The notes under the pieces were generated by a model. That model made no database searches. It had not been told where the DNA came from and saw nothing but the letters and a program-made list of their open reading frames with translations. From JAGLQA01 sp023135565 (lineage in GTDB: Bacteria > Acidobacteriota > Aminicenantia > UBA2199), in contig DAOWCY010000015.1 of the NCBI GenBank assembly GCA_030639305.1, forward strand, positions 1 to 56,289: a DNA stretch of 56,289 nt, written 5' to 3'. Both the position numbers and the translations under genes were made by a program. Of this stretch, positions 18,301-25,479 are shown in pieces (position 1 is the first letter of the stretch; each line of letters opens with the position of its first letter).

Positions 18301-18427
18301 CTGGGCCCGGTGGGAGAACAAAATTTACTTCACCGGGATCACCCCCTTAGACATTGCCGTGATAAAAGGATACGAAGAAACAGCTATTTTATTGAAGATG
18401 CACGGCGCCAAAAGGGGCAGAAAATAA
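15314..18427 (+). CDS. Large exported ankyrin-repeat protein
   Basis: This 1037-residue protein has an N-terminal signal sequence (GTAALCAFLLLFLLTFPLYC, residues 13-32) followed almost entirely by ankyrin repeats, roughly 28 units of about 33 residues. Typical units contain TPLHRAAEKGDLEIVKLLVE and GADVNCKGYNGETPLLLAV. Ankyrin arrays bind proteins; the signal peptide places this one in the periplasm, envelope or outside. Tyr/Leu-Tyr variants (TPLYTAA, TPIYLSA) and Asp/Lys-rich turns recur. No other domain is seen. The gene is transcribed alone and ends before an A-rich gap. Whether it acts on host or prey cells or within the envelope cannot be told. Confidence 0.92.
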   Translation: MDCKNECYNLKRGTAALCAFLLLFLLTFPLYCQNDELDRELLFAVELEGVAKVKELVEQGADVNCKGYNGETPLLLAVIGKKIDVVRYLLEKGAGIDIKNKKGESPLSRAVEKDYKEIMELLLEKGAAADEKSKTLWTSRLFAAVENGHKESALDLIDKGADIHAKNPAGQPLLSRAIYPGGKEMVAALIQKGAAVDAVDEQGAAPLHRAAEKGDLEIVKLLVENGARVDIRDKKKKSPLSRAIANRSAEIAAYLTAKGAPLTGAVKAFWGELLHETITAGSEADVKAILAKGAAVEAKDSRGRTPLHTAAAAGKPGIVSLLLEKGGDLLSKDNDGNTLLHTAASVGMMDLVRYIVQRNPKVDTRNREGRTPLYTAASGNHIDIVTFLYESGATTPGSRTATAILLHDIVKKGRRALLDILVAKGTTLELKDPLGNTLLHNAAAAGREEIAAFLLEQGLDMNVINLYGQTPIYLSARAGFPAICTLLIDAGADIDIRDRQGKSPLSEAVEQGKAGIVELLLQKGASLEAKFPRGRTLLHRALILKRKYITRLLIRHGADVSAADSDSNTPLHFAADADLTAAAQLLVEKGANIDAVNYLNRTPLHRAVLKDSKRTAALLVKSGANLDIADHDCLTPLYLAVLHDKEDSVVLLLMNGADENVKDRLGWTPLHRAAYYKKNWPAELLIEKGADLDLRNGNGETPLYCAATTGNLVIAALLLEKKADPDIKTGAGLSVLDWAVEHEDEDLINLLVRSGANVNIPDRDGDVALIKAVKKSLTGIFHLLVRSKSADLNATDKDGYTPIYWALKNLNEEAFLCLLDSGADTAIRCESGSSLLHLTAKMGRPGLAGLLVQEGAPVDAEDRFERTPLLIAVLHGHFDVARILVDSAAHTWVKHEGERTLLHLTAKAGDKDFAALLLEKRARIDARDIFKRTPLSEAAYYGSAAAASLLIENGAKIDLPDENGWTPLHWAVFEKKDDLVLLLIEKKAKINAKSTYWARWENKIYFTGITPLDIAVIKGYEETAILLKMHGAKRGRK

Positions 18428-18465
18428 AAAAAAATAAAAAAATGAATTTTTTTTACAAAATATTA

Positions 18466-18494
18466 TTGACAAATCGTTCAGAAAGATTTAAAGT
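18466..18494 (+). promoter_or_regulatory. Promoter of the PKD/beta-barrel gene
   Basis: TTGACA (18466-18471), 17 nt, TAAAGT (18489-18494). A TATACT 6 nt further downstream is an alternative -10 with a long spacer. The gene start is at 18544 with a TAGGAGGT Shine-Dalgarno. Confidence 0.5.
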
Positions 18495-18543
18495 TATACT
18501 TCGTAATAAATTTAAACTAAAAACTAATGTATAGGAGGTACAT

Positions 18544-19782
18544 ATGAGAAAGTTAAGTACGGTTTCCATTTTGATCTGCTGCTTATTATTTGCCTTTGTT
18601 TCTCTATCCGCGGAAGAAAAAATCGACGGGTTAGGGTATCATCCCCTTTTCAAATCCAGGGATTTACAAAAGGAAGATCTCTTAAAAATTATCAGTGAGA
18701 AAGCCGACGACATCAAAAAAGGTTTTACAGACGCCGGTTATGGCGAAGATATGTACAATCAATTCGTCAAACAGCTCGAAGCAGGTAATATCGGAGACGC
18801 CATCGAAGTGAACCCCGGAGAAAAAATCGAATGGATGATTTTCCGGCCCAAGAAAGATGAAATCGAAGTCAAAAAAGACCTGGTATGGAGTGCTGAAAAG
18901 CCATTCCTGGCCTTCACCATCGTATTTTCCAAAAAGGTCAAAGAAGATGTTCAAAAAGAATACAGGAAAACCATCACCACCACGACTTATGAAAAGTACA
19001 ATTTTATCGTCCCCAAGACTTGCGGAAACATTTCGTTAAAAGGATTAAGCACCTACACAGACACAAAAGAAACTCCTATCTCGAATCTTCCCCCCACCTG
19101 CGATCTGAAAGTAACCCCGGATGAGATTCTCGCCGGGAAATCCATCACCTTAGATGCTTCCGGTTCCAAAGACAACGACCCCGAAATCTGCACCGAGAGC
19201 AAGATTGCCTCGGTAAAATTCGTAATTGCGGTTGACGGTAATGTTGTTGAAGAGAAAACACTGACGGAAAAACCCTTCATCTACACCACCAAAATCAAAA
19301 AGCACGGCATTTGCAAAGTGAGCGCAACCGTAACGGACAACGAAGGCGCCACCGCTTCAGGCGCCTGTGAAAAAGAGATCGTCGTACTGCAAAAGAACTT
19401 CCTGCTCGCTGATATCGGTTTCTTATACCAGTGGGATCCGGCCTGGTTTATCCCCATCAGGATCGGGTTCATGCATAAGTTTTCCAAGAGCATCGGTGTT
19501 ATCGGTATGGTCGGTGTAGCGCCTGTTGTTTCCGGTGATGACGACACCACCGCGATACTGGCAGACATGACCCTGACTTATTGGCCCAATAAGTTCTTCT
19601 TCGGTATCGGCGCCGGTTACTTCGGCTCCAAGATGAACAAAAGAGTCGATTTTATCTTGAACACCGGTTTCCAGGTTATACCGCATGTATCCCTCTTCCT
19701 TGAAGGAAGGTGCGCATTTGACGAATTCGACGTCATCGATAAGTTCGGTAGACTCGGCCTCGGCTTCAGGATCAGGTACTAA
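18544..19782 (+). CDS. Exported protein with PKD-like domain and C-terminal outer-membrane beta-barrel
   Basis: This 412-residue protein has a signal peptide (STVSILICCLLFAFVSLSAEE). The N-terminal domain of about 150 residues is unknown. A PKD-like Ig fold follows (PPTCDLKVTPDEILAGKSIT ... LDASGSKDNDP ... VSATVTDNEGATAS, about 180-280). The C-terminal ~130 residues alternate aromatic and small residues in short strands (LLADIGFLYQWDPAWFIPIR, FFFGIGAGYFGS, LGLGFRIRY) and end in an aromatic residue, the usual signature of an outer-membrane beta-barrel. A strong Shine-Dalgarno suggests good expression. I infer a small OMP with a periplasmic Ig module. No precise family was recognised. Confidence 0.75.
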   Translation: MRKLSTVSILICCLLFAFVSLSAEEKIDGLGYHPLFKSRDLQKEDLLKIISEKADDIKKGFTDAGYGEDMYNQFVKQLEAGNIGDAIEVNPGEKIEWMIFRPKKDEIEVKKDLVWSAEKPFLAFTIVFSKKVKEDVQKEYRKTITTTTYEKYNFIVPKTCGNISLKGLSTYTDTKETPISNLPPTCDLKVTPDEILAGKSITLDASGSKDNDPEICTESKIASVKFVIAVDGNVVEEKTLTEKPFIYTTKIKKHGICKVSATVTDNEGATASGACEKEIVVLQKNFLLADIGFLYQWDPAWFIPIRIGFMHKFSKSIGVIGMVGVAPVVSGDDDTTAILADMTLTYWPNKFFFGIGAGYFGSKMNKRVDFILNTGFQVIPHVSLFLEGRCAFDEFDVIDKFGRLGLGFRIRY

Positions 19783-19919
19783 TACTAATCATCCTGAGTT
19801 ATTGTTTCAAGAGCTTTCTCTTTGAAATAGTCGCTGTCGGTAGTAGAGACTGAGGGCAGGAAAAGCCTGCCGGTCAATGCTTTAGTGCAAGCGCAAGAAT
19901 AATAAGATATAAACGATAA

Positions 19920-19949
19920 GGAGATGGGGAACAACGGTTCCTCATCTCC
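19920..19949 (+). terminator. Hairpin downstream of the beta-barrel gene
   Basis: GGAGATGGGGAAC, a 4-nt loop (AACG) and GTTCCTCATCTCC make a 13-bp stem with one G-U pair. No U-tract follows (TATATCACC), so termination would be imperfect. It lies about 140 nt after the stop codon. Confidence 0.5.
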
Positions 19950-20012
19950 TATATCACCACCAATCTATCCTAAGAAGGGACAATTCCATCAAAACTCCAT
20001 TCCATTAGCTAA

Positions 20013-20300
20013 AGGTCTTGCCTCCGGCGGCCCTGCCGGGGGCCAAACTTTTGAAAAAGTTTGAACAAAACTTTTTATTATTTAGAATCAAAAGCGCTCA
20101 CCCGCTGCCCTGCGGCGGAGCCGCTTATCGCCTCCCCGTGCGTACGGGGTTTAGAATCAAAAGCGCTCACCCGCTGCCCTGCGGCGGAGCCGCTCATCGC
20201 CTCCCCGTGCGTACGGGGTTGAAAAAGTTTGATCAAAACTTCTGTTTAGGGAGAATCAAAGGCACCACCATACCGCAAAGCGGCTTAATGGCTGGGGCGC
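20013..20300 (+). repeat. Dispersed modular repeat with a 69-bp tandem duplication, copy 6
   Basis: The core (GCCTCCGGCGGCCCTGCCGG ... AAACTTTTGAAAAAGTTT) is followed by the module TTTAGAATCAAAAGCGCTCA...CCCCGTGCGTACGGGG. This module is present twice in tandem at 20081-20149 and 20150-20218, differing at one base. Another AAAAAGTTTGATCAAAACTT piece and a GGCTGGGGCGCGCCGCACCC block follow. That last block contains the stop codon and final codons of the SSS transporter gene. Confidence 0.85.
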
Positions 20301-21760
20301 GCCGCACCCTTACCGGGAAGCGCGTAGGTTGCTATGACAGCCGCTGCCCCGCTAACCAAAAAAGTCATAATACGGGAGGTGATCTTTGCTTCCATACCCG
20401 TTACACTCCACAAAATAGTAAAGAGTAAACCCGTGATAATCGTTACCAGCACCGCCCTACCATGAAAACGTTTCCAAAACAGGGTTAACAGGATAACTAC
20501 GGAAAAAGTGCCGCCTATCCCCGCCCACACATAACTCACCAACGTAAAAATGAGTTTCGACGGGAAAATATAAGCCAACAGCAGGGCAATTACAGCCAGC
20601 AGGGCGGTTACGATTCGCGAACGGGTTAAAGCGCTGCCGGCTTTTTCCGCCTTCGATTTAAGCGCCGGTTTAATGATATTCTCGGAAAGTTCCGTAGCCG
20701 ATAGTATGAGCAGTGAATCCGCCGTAGAGACCATAGCGGCGATAGCCCCGGTTATCAATACTCCCGCCACAGCCGGTGGGAAAATTTCCAAAATAACCCT
20801 GGGCATCACGTACTCCTGGTCTTGCAGGCCGTTGGGGCCGAAAATAGCGATGCCGATCCAGCCGATGGACAGTGCCCCGATATAGGCCACCACAGTCCAG
20901 GCAATACCGACGTTGCGGCCCTGTTTTGCCTGCCGGGAGTTTTTTATAGCCATAAACCGTGTGCTCAGTTGGGGCTGGCCGCCTAAGTAGCCGAAAAACC
21001 AGGAAAAGCCGCTCATAATCACGATCCCCGCCCCAAACCCGGAAGCTGCGCCGGAAATAGAACTGTAATCGGCGCCGGCTTTGGTAAGGGCTTCCGGGAT
21101 AGATTGGGCAAAGATTGCCGGGTTACCGGCTATAAAAATAATTCCTACGATGGGACCCACCACTAAGGTGACAATCATTACGATTGCCTGCACCACATCG
21201 GTATAAACCACGCTGCGGAAGCCACCGTAAATCGTATAAGGTACGATAATAGCGGCAGTCAGCAGCATACCGATTTTAGGATCGATGCCGAACATGGAGT
21301 GCAAGGTTTTACCACCGCCCAAAAATTGAGCGCCGACATATAAGAAAAAGAAAAAAACGATAGCCATACTGCCCACAGCCCTGATTTTTTTGCCGAAGTC
21401 GCTGTGTTTGGCGGCGATAAACTCCGTAAAAGTGTTTACATCGTGTTTTTCCGCTTCGTCGCGCAGCCGCCAGGCGATGGCTGCCCAGGCTGTAATGATT
21501 CCGGCAACGCAGCCCACTGCCGTCCATATCTCTGCCAGCCCGGTGGCATAAGCCGCTCCGGGCAGGCCTAACAGCGCCCAGGAAGACTCGCCCGTGGCGC
21601 GTTCCGATAATGCCGCCACCCAGCCTGGCAGGTCTCTACCGGCGATGGCATAGTCGGCATTATTTTTTACTTTTCGCCCCTGGTACAATCCCCACAGTAT
21701 CAGCAGGGTCATATAACCGATCATAACGAGTAAAATTTGTGTTTGATGTTCCATTGCCAT
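20285..21760 (-). CDS. Sodium:solute symporter (SSS/PutP-like)
   Basis: This 491-residue integral membrane protein has about 13 hydrophobic segments. SSS-family marks include the N-terminal YAIAGRDLPGWVAALSERAT, GLPGAAYATGL, the region around YTIYGGFRSVVYTDVVQAIV (which matches the classic SSS signature), and STADSLLILSATELSENI. It resembles proline symporters (PutP), but the substrate cannot be assigned. The last residues (GKGAARPSH) are encoded by the repeat module that follows, so the native tail was replaced or extended by repeat DNA. No Shine-Dalgarno is obvious. Transcription is monocistronic. Confidence 0.9.
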   Translation of the reverse strand: MAMEHQTQILLVMIGYMTLLILWGLYQGRKVKNNADYAIAGRDLPGWVAALSERATGESSWALLGLPGAAYATGLAEIWTAVGCVAGIITAWAAIAWRLRDEAEKHDVNTFTEFIAAKHSDFGKKIRAVGSMAIVFFFFLYVGAQFLGGGKTLHSMFGIDPKIGMLLTAAIIVPYTIYGGFRSVVYTDVVQAIVMIVTLVVGPIVGIIFIAGNPAIFAQSIPEALTKAGADYSSISGAASGFGAGIVIMSGFSWFFGYLGGQPQLSTRFMAIKNSRQAKQGRNVGIAWTVVAYIGALSIGWIGIAIFGPNGLQDQEYVMPRVILEIFPPAVAGVLITGAIAAMVSTADSLLILSATELSENIIKPALKSKAEKAGSALTRSRIVTALLAVIALLLAYIFPSKLIFTLVSYVWAGIGGTFSVVILLTLFWKRFHGRAVLVTIITGLLFTILWSVTGMEAKITSRIMTFLVSGAAAVIATYALPGKGAARPSH

Positions 21761-21799
21761 TTATATCACACTTAGCCCTATTTTTCAATAAAAACGGAG

Positions 21800-21960
21800 G
21801 TAACTATTCAGTTCCGGGAAAAAGAAAAATTCAAAGCTTTTATAGGGGGCTTTTCGCTTTTTTAAACAAAAGTTTTGTTCAAACTTTTTCAAAAGTTTGG
21901 CCCCCGGCAGGGCCGCCGGTGGCAAGTCTGTCTTAGTTTTTTCCAGAACTAAATAGTTAC
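21800..21960 (-). mobile_element. Intact IS66-type MITE with 8-bp target duplication
   Basis: This is a 161-bp element with terminal inverted repeats: left GTAACTATTCAGTTCCGGGA and, reading inward from the other end, GTAACTATTTAGTTCTGGAA. It is flanked by perfect direct repeats AAACGGAG at 21792-21799 and 21961-21968. The interior is the family core in inverted orientation (TTTGTTCAAACTTTTTCAAA, GGCCCCCGGCAGGGCCGCCGG). It has no coding capacity. The GTAA ends and 8-bp duplications are the properties of the IS66 family, so an IS66 transposase elsewhere in the genome probably moved it. Confidence 0.88.
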
Positions 21961-21968
21961 AAACGGAG

Positions 21969-22315
21969 AGTACCGGCCATTCTAATTTCGGCCCACAGGT
22001 TACACAAATTTATTCACTGTTGGCATAACCGCCTTTCCCACGGAAATGTTCCGGTTCCGAAGCCACTTAGATCAAAACTATCTGAACAAACCCCAGGGCG
22101 TGGAACTCAAAACAAACAGCCCTCTGCCGGCAGCAAGCAGCAGCCACTCCAAACGCTGATCAACGACAACTAGAACGCCCTCCGCCGTCCATCCCGGCTT
22201 GAATAAAACCCGATGCATGGGTGCTAAATTTTCAGCATGGTCACAATGGAGAAATTTTATTTTTTTGATTAGTTAGGGAAAGTGCCGGAAGCACTCTGTT
22301 GATGGGGTTGAAAAA
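21969..22315. other. Intergenic stretch without recognised features
   Basis: About 350 bases lie between the MITE and the tRNA gene. I see no convincing gene, no Shine-Dalgarno-led ORF and no clear hairpin except a weak AGTGC/GCACT stem at about 22280-22294 downstream of the tRNA. Confidence 0.5.
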
Positions 22316-22392
22316 TGGTAGCGGGGGGTGGATTTGAACCACCGACCTTTGGGTTATGAGCCCAATGAGCTACCAGACTGCTCCACCCCGCG
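22316..22392 (-). tRNA. Initiator tRNA-Met (CAU), CCA encoded
   Basis: This 77-nt tRNA starts CGCGGGGTGGAGCAG and ends CCCCGCTACCA. The anticodon loop CTCATAA (CAU) is closed by the three G-C pairs GGG/CCC that mark initiator tRNAs. The first base C1 faces U72 and does not pair, another initiator hallmark (C1-A72 in E. coli). The T-loop reads GGTTCAAATCC. The 3' CCA is genome-encoded. A near-perfect promoter lies just upstream. Confidence 0.97.
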
Positions 22393-22404
22393 TCACGAAG
22401 TATT

Positions 22405-22433
22405 ATTATAGCTCATTTTGCCTTATTTGTCAA
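22405..22433 (-). promoter_or_regulatory. Consensus promoter of the initiator tRNA
   Basis: Minus strand TTGACA (22428-22433), exactly 17 nt, TATAAT (22405-22410). The mature tRNA begins 13 nt downstream of the -10 box. This is the strongest promoter in the window and fixes the consensus used to judge the others. Confidence 0.88.
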
Positions 22434-22525
22434 ATCCTAAAAAAAAACATCCGGTTTTTAGAAGTTTTCGGCAGGGGTGATGCCGGCAGGCGGCCTGCCA
22501 AAGGCTGGCTGCTCTCGGCTGCCTG

Positions 22526-23419
22526 CTAACACAACCGGCCCTGGAAAGTGCTCCGCTCCTTCATCTTAGACCTGATGGCATTAATCGCTTCGACTTTATT
22601 CAAGGCCCAGGCCGGGGCATAAAAAATTTCCCGGTCCCGCTCGCCTGTCAGGCGGTGAATCACGATGCCGGGATCGAGATGCTCCAATAAAAAAATAATG
22701 AGTTCTATATATTCTTCTTTTTCTAATAATTTGAATTCCTTTTTTTTATATGCCTCGAGCAGGAGGGTGCCTTTTAGGACATGCAGCAGATGAAACTTTA
22801 TACCCGCCGGTTTTATCCTGTTCATCTCCTTGACAGTTTCCAACATCTGCTCTTTCGTCTCGCCGGGAATACCGATTATCAAATGCACCACCACGTCGAT
22901 ACCCCTCTCTTTCAATTTGTGGAAGGTGTCTAAAAACTGCTCATAAGTATGATTACGATGCAAATACCTGAGACCGGCGGGATGTATGGTTTGCAGCCCT
23001 AACTCGACGGAAAGGTATATCCTTTTATTTAATTGTTCCAATAGAGGGTACGCCTCTTCGGCAATGGCATCGGGCCGGGTACCGATAAAAAGCCCAACGA
23101 TCTCTTTATAATTAAAAACCAGCTCATATTTTCGGCGCAGCTCGGAAACCGGGGCATATGTATTGGAATGGGCCTGGTAATAAGCGATATATTTCTCTCC
23201 CCGCCGGCCCGCCAAAAAATTCTCGATTTGTTCGGGAATCGACAAATCATAACTCTTAATAGGGCCGGAACCGTATGAATCACAAAAAATACACCCGCCC
23301 CCCACCGCTCGATCCTCTTTATTAGGACAGGCAAAACCTGCGTTTACCGGTATCTTCCTGACTTTTCCGCCAAATTTCTTTCTCAAAAACGAATTAAATG
23401 ACCTGTAGGGTTCATCCAT
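22526..23419 (-). CDS. YhcC-type radical SAM protein (TIGR01212 family)
   Basis: This 297-residue protein opens SFNSFLRKKFGGKVRKIPVN. The cluster-binding cysteines lie in AGFACPNKEDRAVGGGCIFC, the widely spaced CX(n)CxxC arrangement of the YhcC/TIGR01212 group. Further family marks are YYQAHSNTYAP and GLFIGTRPDAI, ELGLQTIHPAGLRYLHRNHT, and VHLIIGIPGETKEQMLETV. The reaction of this group is not established. It overlaps the end of the upstream response-regulator gene by 8 nt, so the two are translationally coupled. Confidence 0.88.
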   Translation of the reverse strand: MDEPYRSFNSFLRKKFGGKVRKIPVNAGFACPNKEDRAVGGGCIFCDSYGSGPIKSYDLSIPEQIENFLAGRRGEKYIAYYQAHSNTYAPVSELRRKYELVFNYKEIVGLFIGTRPDAIAEEAYPLLEQLNKRIYLSVELGLQTIHPAGLRYLHRNHTYEQFLDTFHKLKERGIDVVVHLIIGIPGETKEQMLETVKEMNRIKPAGIKFHLLHVLKGTLLLEAYKKKEFKLLEKEEYIELIIFLLEHLDPGIVIHRLTGERDREIFYAPAWALNKVEAINAIRSKMKERSTFQGRLC

Positions 23420-23780
23420 TTATCAGTGAATCGATTACCTCTAATAACCGCTCGAGGGCCAGGGGTTTCTCGAAAAAAGCTTCGACGTAATCTTCTTCCA
23501 TCACCTGGGACACTTCTTTATACCTATATATGCCGGACATCACGATTACCGGGATAAAATACTTTTCTTTTATGATTTTTACCAGGTCTATGCCATGCTC
23601 GCCCGGCAGAAGCAAATCGGTAATAACGAGATCAGGAACTTTTTTTTCCATATATTCCAACGCTTCTACACCGTCATTGATAAGCACTACGGAAAGATCG
23701 TTATCTTCAAGAAAATCTTTCAGCAGATCCCTTATTTCCGGTTCATCATCTATAACCAGGATAACTTTTTTGTCTTGCAT
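23412..23780 (-). CDS. Receiver-only response regulator
   Basis: This 122-residue CheY-like domain has the acidic pair D11-D12, phospho-acceptor Asp55 (LVITDLLLPG), and the conserved Lys in FFEKPL near the end. There is no output domain. I chose the ATG at 23780 because AAAGGAGG lies just before it; longer in-frame readings extend into repeat DNA. No histidine kinase is nearby. It is coupled to the radical SAM gene downstream by an 8-nt overlap, an unusual pairing. It could work in a phosphorelay or by protein contact. Confidence 0.88.
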   Translation of the reverse strand: MQDKKVILVIDDEPEIRDLLKDFLEDNDLSVVLINDGVEALEYMEKKVPDLVITDLLLPGEHGIDLVKIIKEKYFIPVIVMSGIYRYKEVSQVMEEDYVEAFFEKPLALERLLEVIDSLING

Positions 23781-23807
23781 TTTCCTCCTTTTAAAGCCAT
23801 AACATGG

Positions 23808-23903
23808 CAGGTGGGCGCGGGGGTGCGGCGCGCCCACACTCTGAGCCACTCCGCGGGGGTGCGGCGCACCCACCCTCTGAGCCGCTCCGCGGCAAAACAG
23901 GAG
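23808..23903. repeat. Dispersed repeat modules (two tandem GGGTGCGGCGCACCC blocks)
   Basis: GGGGGTGCGGCGCGCCCACACTCTGAGCCACTCCGCGG-type units occur twice in tandem, each a GGTGCGGCG/CGCACCC hairpin plus a GAGCCGCTCCGCGG block. The unit starts are near 23820 and 23857. The rest of the gap to 24049 has no gene; a GCAATTAGCAATGCAAATTAGC-like short repeat lies at about 23965-23998. Confidence 0.7.
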
Positions 23904-24049
23904 AGGCCGGGGAATCCAAAACCCGCAGTGTGATAAAAAACAAATTTTTAGGGCAACCGGAGCATTGCAAAATTAGCAATTAGCAATGCAAATTTAGCAG
24001 CGGACAACACCGGCTTTTGTCGGATTTTCAATGCTCATTGAACTGCCCC

Positions 24050-24616
24050 TTATGGGGTGCGGACGCCGTCCGCCTTTGAGAAACGCTTATATATTATATA
24101 ATATTCTATAAAGGACCACAACAGGTAACTAAAACTTAATATCAAAAAAAATCTTTTTAATATCTCGAGATTTAGAGCCTTATGTAAGTCTATTATATAA
24201 ATCATCAACAGGGCGCCTAAGGCCGCAAAAGTAATTTTGCCCGTAAGAATGGCCCCCTTCACGGTTTGCTTTCCCTTTAACATCACGAAACTGGCCAGCA
24301 ATATCAAAATATCTCTCGAGAAGATGACTACGGCAAACCACAAAGGGAAATCGGTCTTGATTATAAGCGCCAACATGGTAAAAAGGATCAACAATTTATC
24401 CGCTAAAGGATCCATGATCTTACCCAACTCCGTTTCCTGGGACAGTTTGCGGGCAAAATAGCCATCAAAAAAATCAAGCCAAATAGAAAAAAAATACAAA
24501 CCGATAAGTAAAGGATAGTTCCCGGTAGTGGAGTTAATAATGAGCAAGAACAATATGGGGATCAACAGTATCCGGGCGGCGCTCATACTATTCGGAACAT
24601 TGATTTCGATTTTCAT
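24050..24616 (-). CDS. pgsA: CDP-alcohol phosphatidyltransferase (PgsA-like)
   Basis: This 188-residue integral membrane enzyme would make phosphatidylglycerophosphate from CDP-diacylglycerol and glycerol-3-phosphate. The family signature DG-x2-AR-x8-G-x3-D-x3-D is complete: FFDGYFARKL, ELGKIMDPLAD. About six hydrophobic segments are visible. I chose the ATG at 24616, which fits a promoter 6 nt upstream; another in-frame ATG 18 nt earlier would precede transcription. The C-terminal residues ADGVRTP are encoded by a repeat module (GGGTGCGGACGCCGTCCGC). Substrate choice within the family is inferred. Confidence 0.85.
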   Translation of the reverse strand: MKIEINVPNSMSAARILLIPILFLLIINSTTGNYPLLIGLYFFSIWLDFFDGYFARKLSQETELGKIMDPLADKLLILFTMLALIIKTDFPLWFAVVIFSRDILILLASFVMLKGKQTVKGAILTGKITFAALGALLMIYIIDLHKALNLEILKRFFLILSFSYLLWSFIEYYIIYKRFSKADGVRTP

Positions 24617-24622
24617 AGCTCT

Positions 24623-24651
24623 ACAATATAACATTTTGGAATAAAAATCAA
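24623..24651 (-). promoter_or_regulatory. Promoter of the PgsA-like gene, predicted leaderless
   Basis: Minus strand TTGATT (24646-24651), 17 nt, TATTGT (24623-24628), then 6 nt to the ATG at 24616. No room is left for a Shine-Dalgarno leader. Confidence 0.55.
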
Positions 24652-24803
24652 GTCCCCGGCGGGGCGCCTTCTAAGGGGACTGCAGATTAGTTAATCTCCC
24701 GGTGCAGGAACCTTCTAAGGGGCTGCGGAGAGTTTGACGGGTGTGATCCCCGTATTTTAAATTTTAGTGAATTAAAAAATTTTAAATTACCCGGAAGAGT
24801 ACC

Positions 24804-25103
24804 TCACAGGTTAAAAAGCTTATCGAGCTTAATTGTCTTGAATAAAGCCTTCAGTTCACTATTTAGCTTCACTATGCGAACCCTGCAACCTATAGATGTA
24901 AAGTTTTTATAAAACAGGAGTAATTTACCGATACCCGAGCTGCCGATAAATGTCACCTCTTCAAAATCTATAGAGACCTCCTTTACTTTTTCGCTCAGGA
25001 GTTGGTTCAACACCTGTTTAAGCTTCTCGGCTCCCGGTATGTCGATGCTGCCGGACAGCAAAACAGTTGTCTTATCTTTTCCTTTTTCAATCTTTATATC
25101 CAT
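24804..25103 (-). CDS. STAS-domain anti-sigma-factor antagonist
   Basis: This 99-residue single STAS domain resembles SpoIIAA/RsbV. It has strand TTVLLSGSIDIPGAEKL, and the phospho-acceptor region EVTFIGSSGIGKLLLFY, where a Ser in GSSG is the expected kinase target. It would sequester an anti-sigma kinase when unphosphorylated. No kinase or sigma factor lies next to it; the HATPase-containing gene at 25.5 kb is divergent and of another type. An AAGGAG Shine-Dalgarno precedes the start. Confidence 0.88.
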   Translation of the reverse strand: MDIKIEKGKDKTTVLLSGSIDIPGAEKLKQVLNQLLSEKVKEVSIDFEEVTFIGSSGIGKLLLFYKNFTSIGCRVRIVKLNSELKALFKTIKLDKLFNL

Positions 25104-25127
25104 TTGTTAGCTCCTTAGGTCATTAGA

Positions 25128-25156
25128 ATGATATACTAAAGAAAAGAAAAAATCAA
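25128..25156 (-). promoter_or_regulatory. Promoter of the STAS gene
   Basis: Minus strand TTGATT (25151-25156), 17 nt, TATCAT (25128-25133), upstream of the start at 25103. Confidence 0.6.
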
Positions 25157-25265
25157 GTCCATTTGACTTTTTTTTTCTTGACAAAATCCAAACCGCTCAT
25201 TGATTATTGATTATTGAAGATGTGAGCGCAGCGAACCGAGTTCTCAATGAGCAATTGAAGGCGGC

Positions 25266-25422
25266 GTAACTGTTCAGTTCTGGAAAAAACTAAAACAGAC
25301 TTGCCTCCGGCGGCCCTGCCGGGGGCCAAACTTTTGAAAAAGTTTGAACAAAACTTTTGTTTAAAAAAGCGAAAAGCCCCCTATAAAAGCTTTGAATTTT
25401 TTTTCCAAAACTGAACACTTAC
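25266..25422 (+). mobile_element. Intact IS66-type MITE with 8-bp target duplication
   Basis: This 157-bp element has inverted ends GTAACTGTTCAGTTCTGGAA and, from the other side, GTAAGTGTTCAGTTTTGGAA. The flanking direct repeats AAGGCGGC (25258-25265 and 25423-25430) are identical. The interior matches the copy at 21.8 kb in opposite orientation, including AAGCGAAAAGCCCCCTATAA. It ends 11 nt before the -35 box of the next gene, so it may influence that promoter. Confidence 0.9.
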
Positions 25423-25433
25423 AAGGCGGCAGC

Positions 25434-25462
25434 TTGACATATTATATATATTCTATTATTAT
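25434..25462 (+). promoter_or_regulatory. Promoter of the AlbA_2/HATPase gene, abutting the MITE
   Basis: TTGACA (25434-25439), 17 nt, TATTAT (25457-25462). The ATG at 25480 follows about 10 nt after the expected transcription start without a clear Shine-Dalgarno. Confidence 0.7.
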
Positions 25463-25479
25463 ATACCACGGGAACAAAA

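Noticed and set aside
20018..20428. A 136-codon open frame across the repeat cluster
   Set aside because: It is made of repeat modules (including the 69-bp tandem) and overlaps the transporter gene. The same peptide pattern appears wherever the repeat lies, so it reflects GC-rich hairpins without stops.
23781..23873. Longer N-terminus for the response regulator
   Set aside because: The extra residues are encoded by repeat modules; the ATG at 23780 has a strong Shine-Dalgarno and gives a normal receiver domain.
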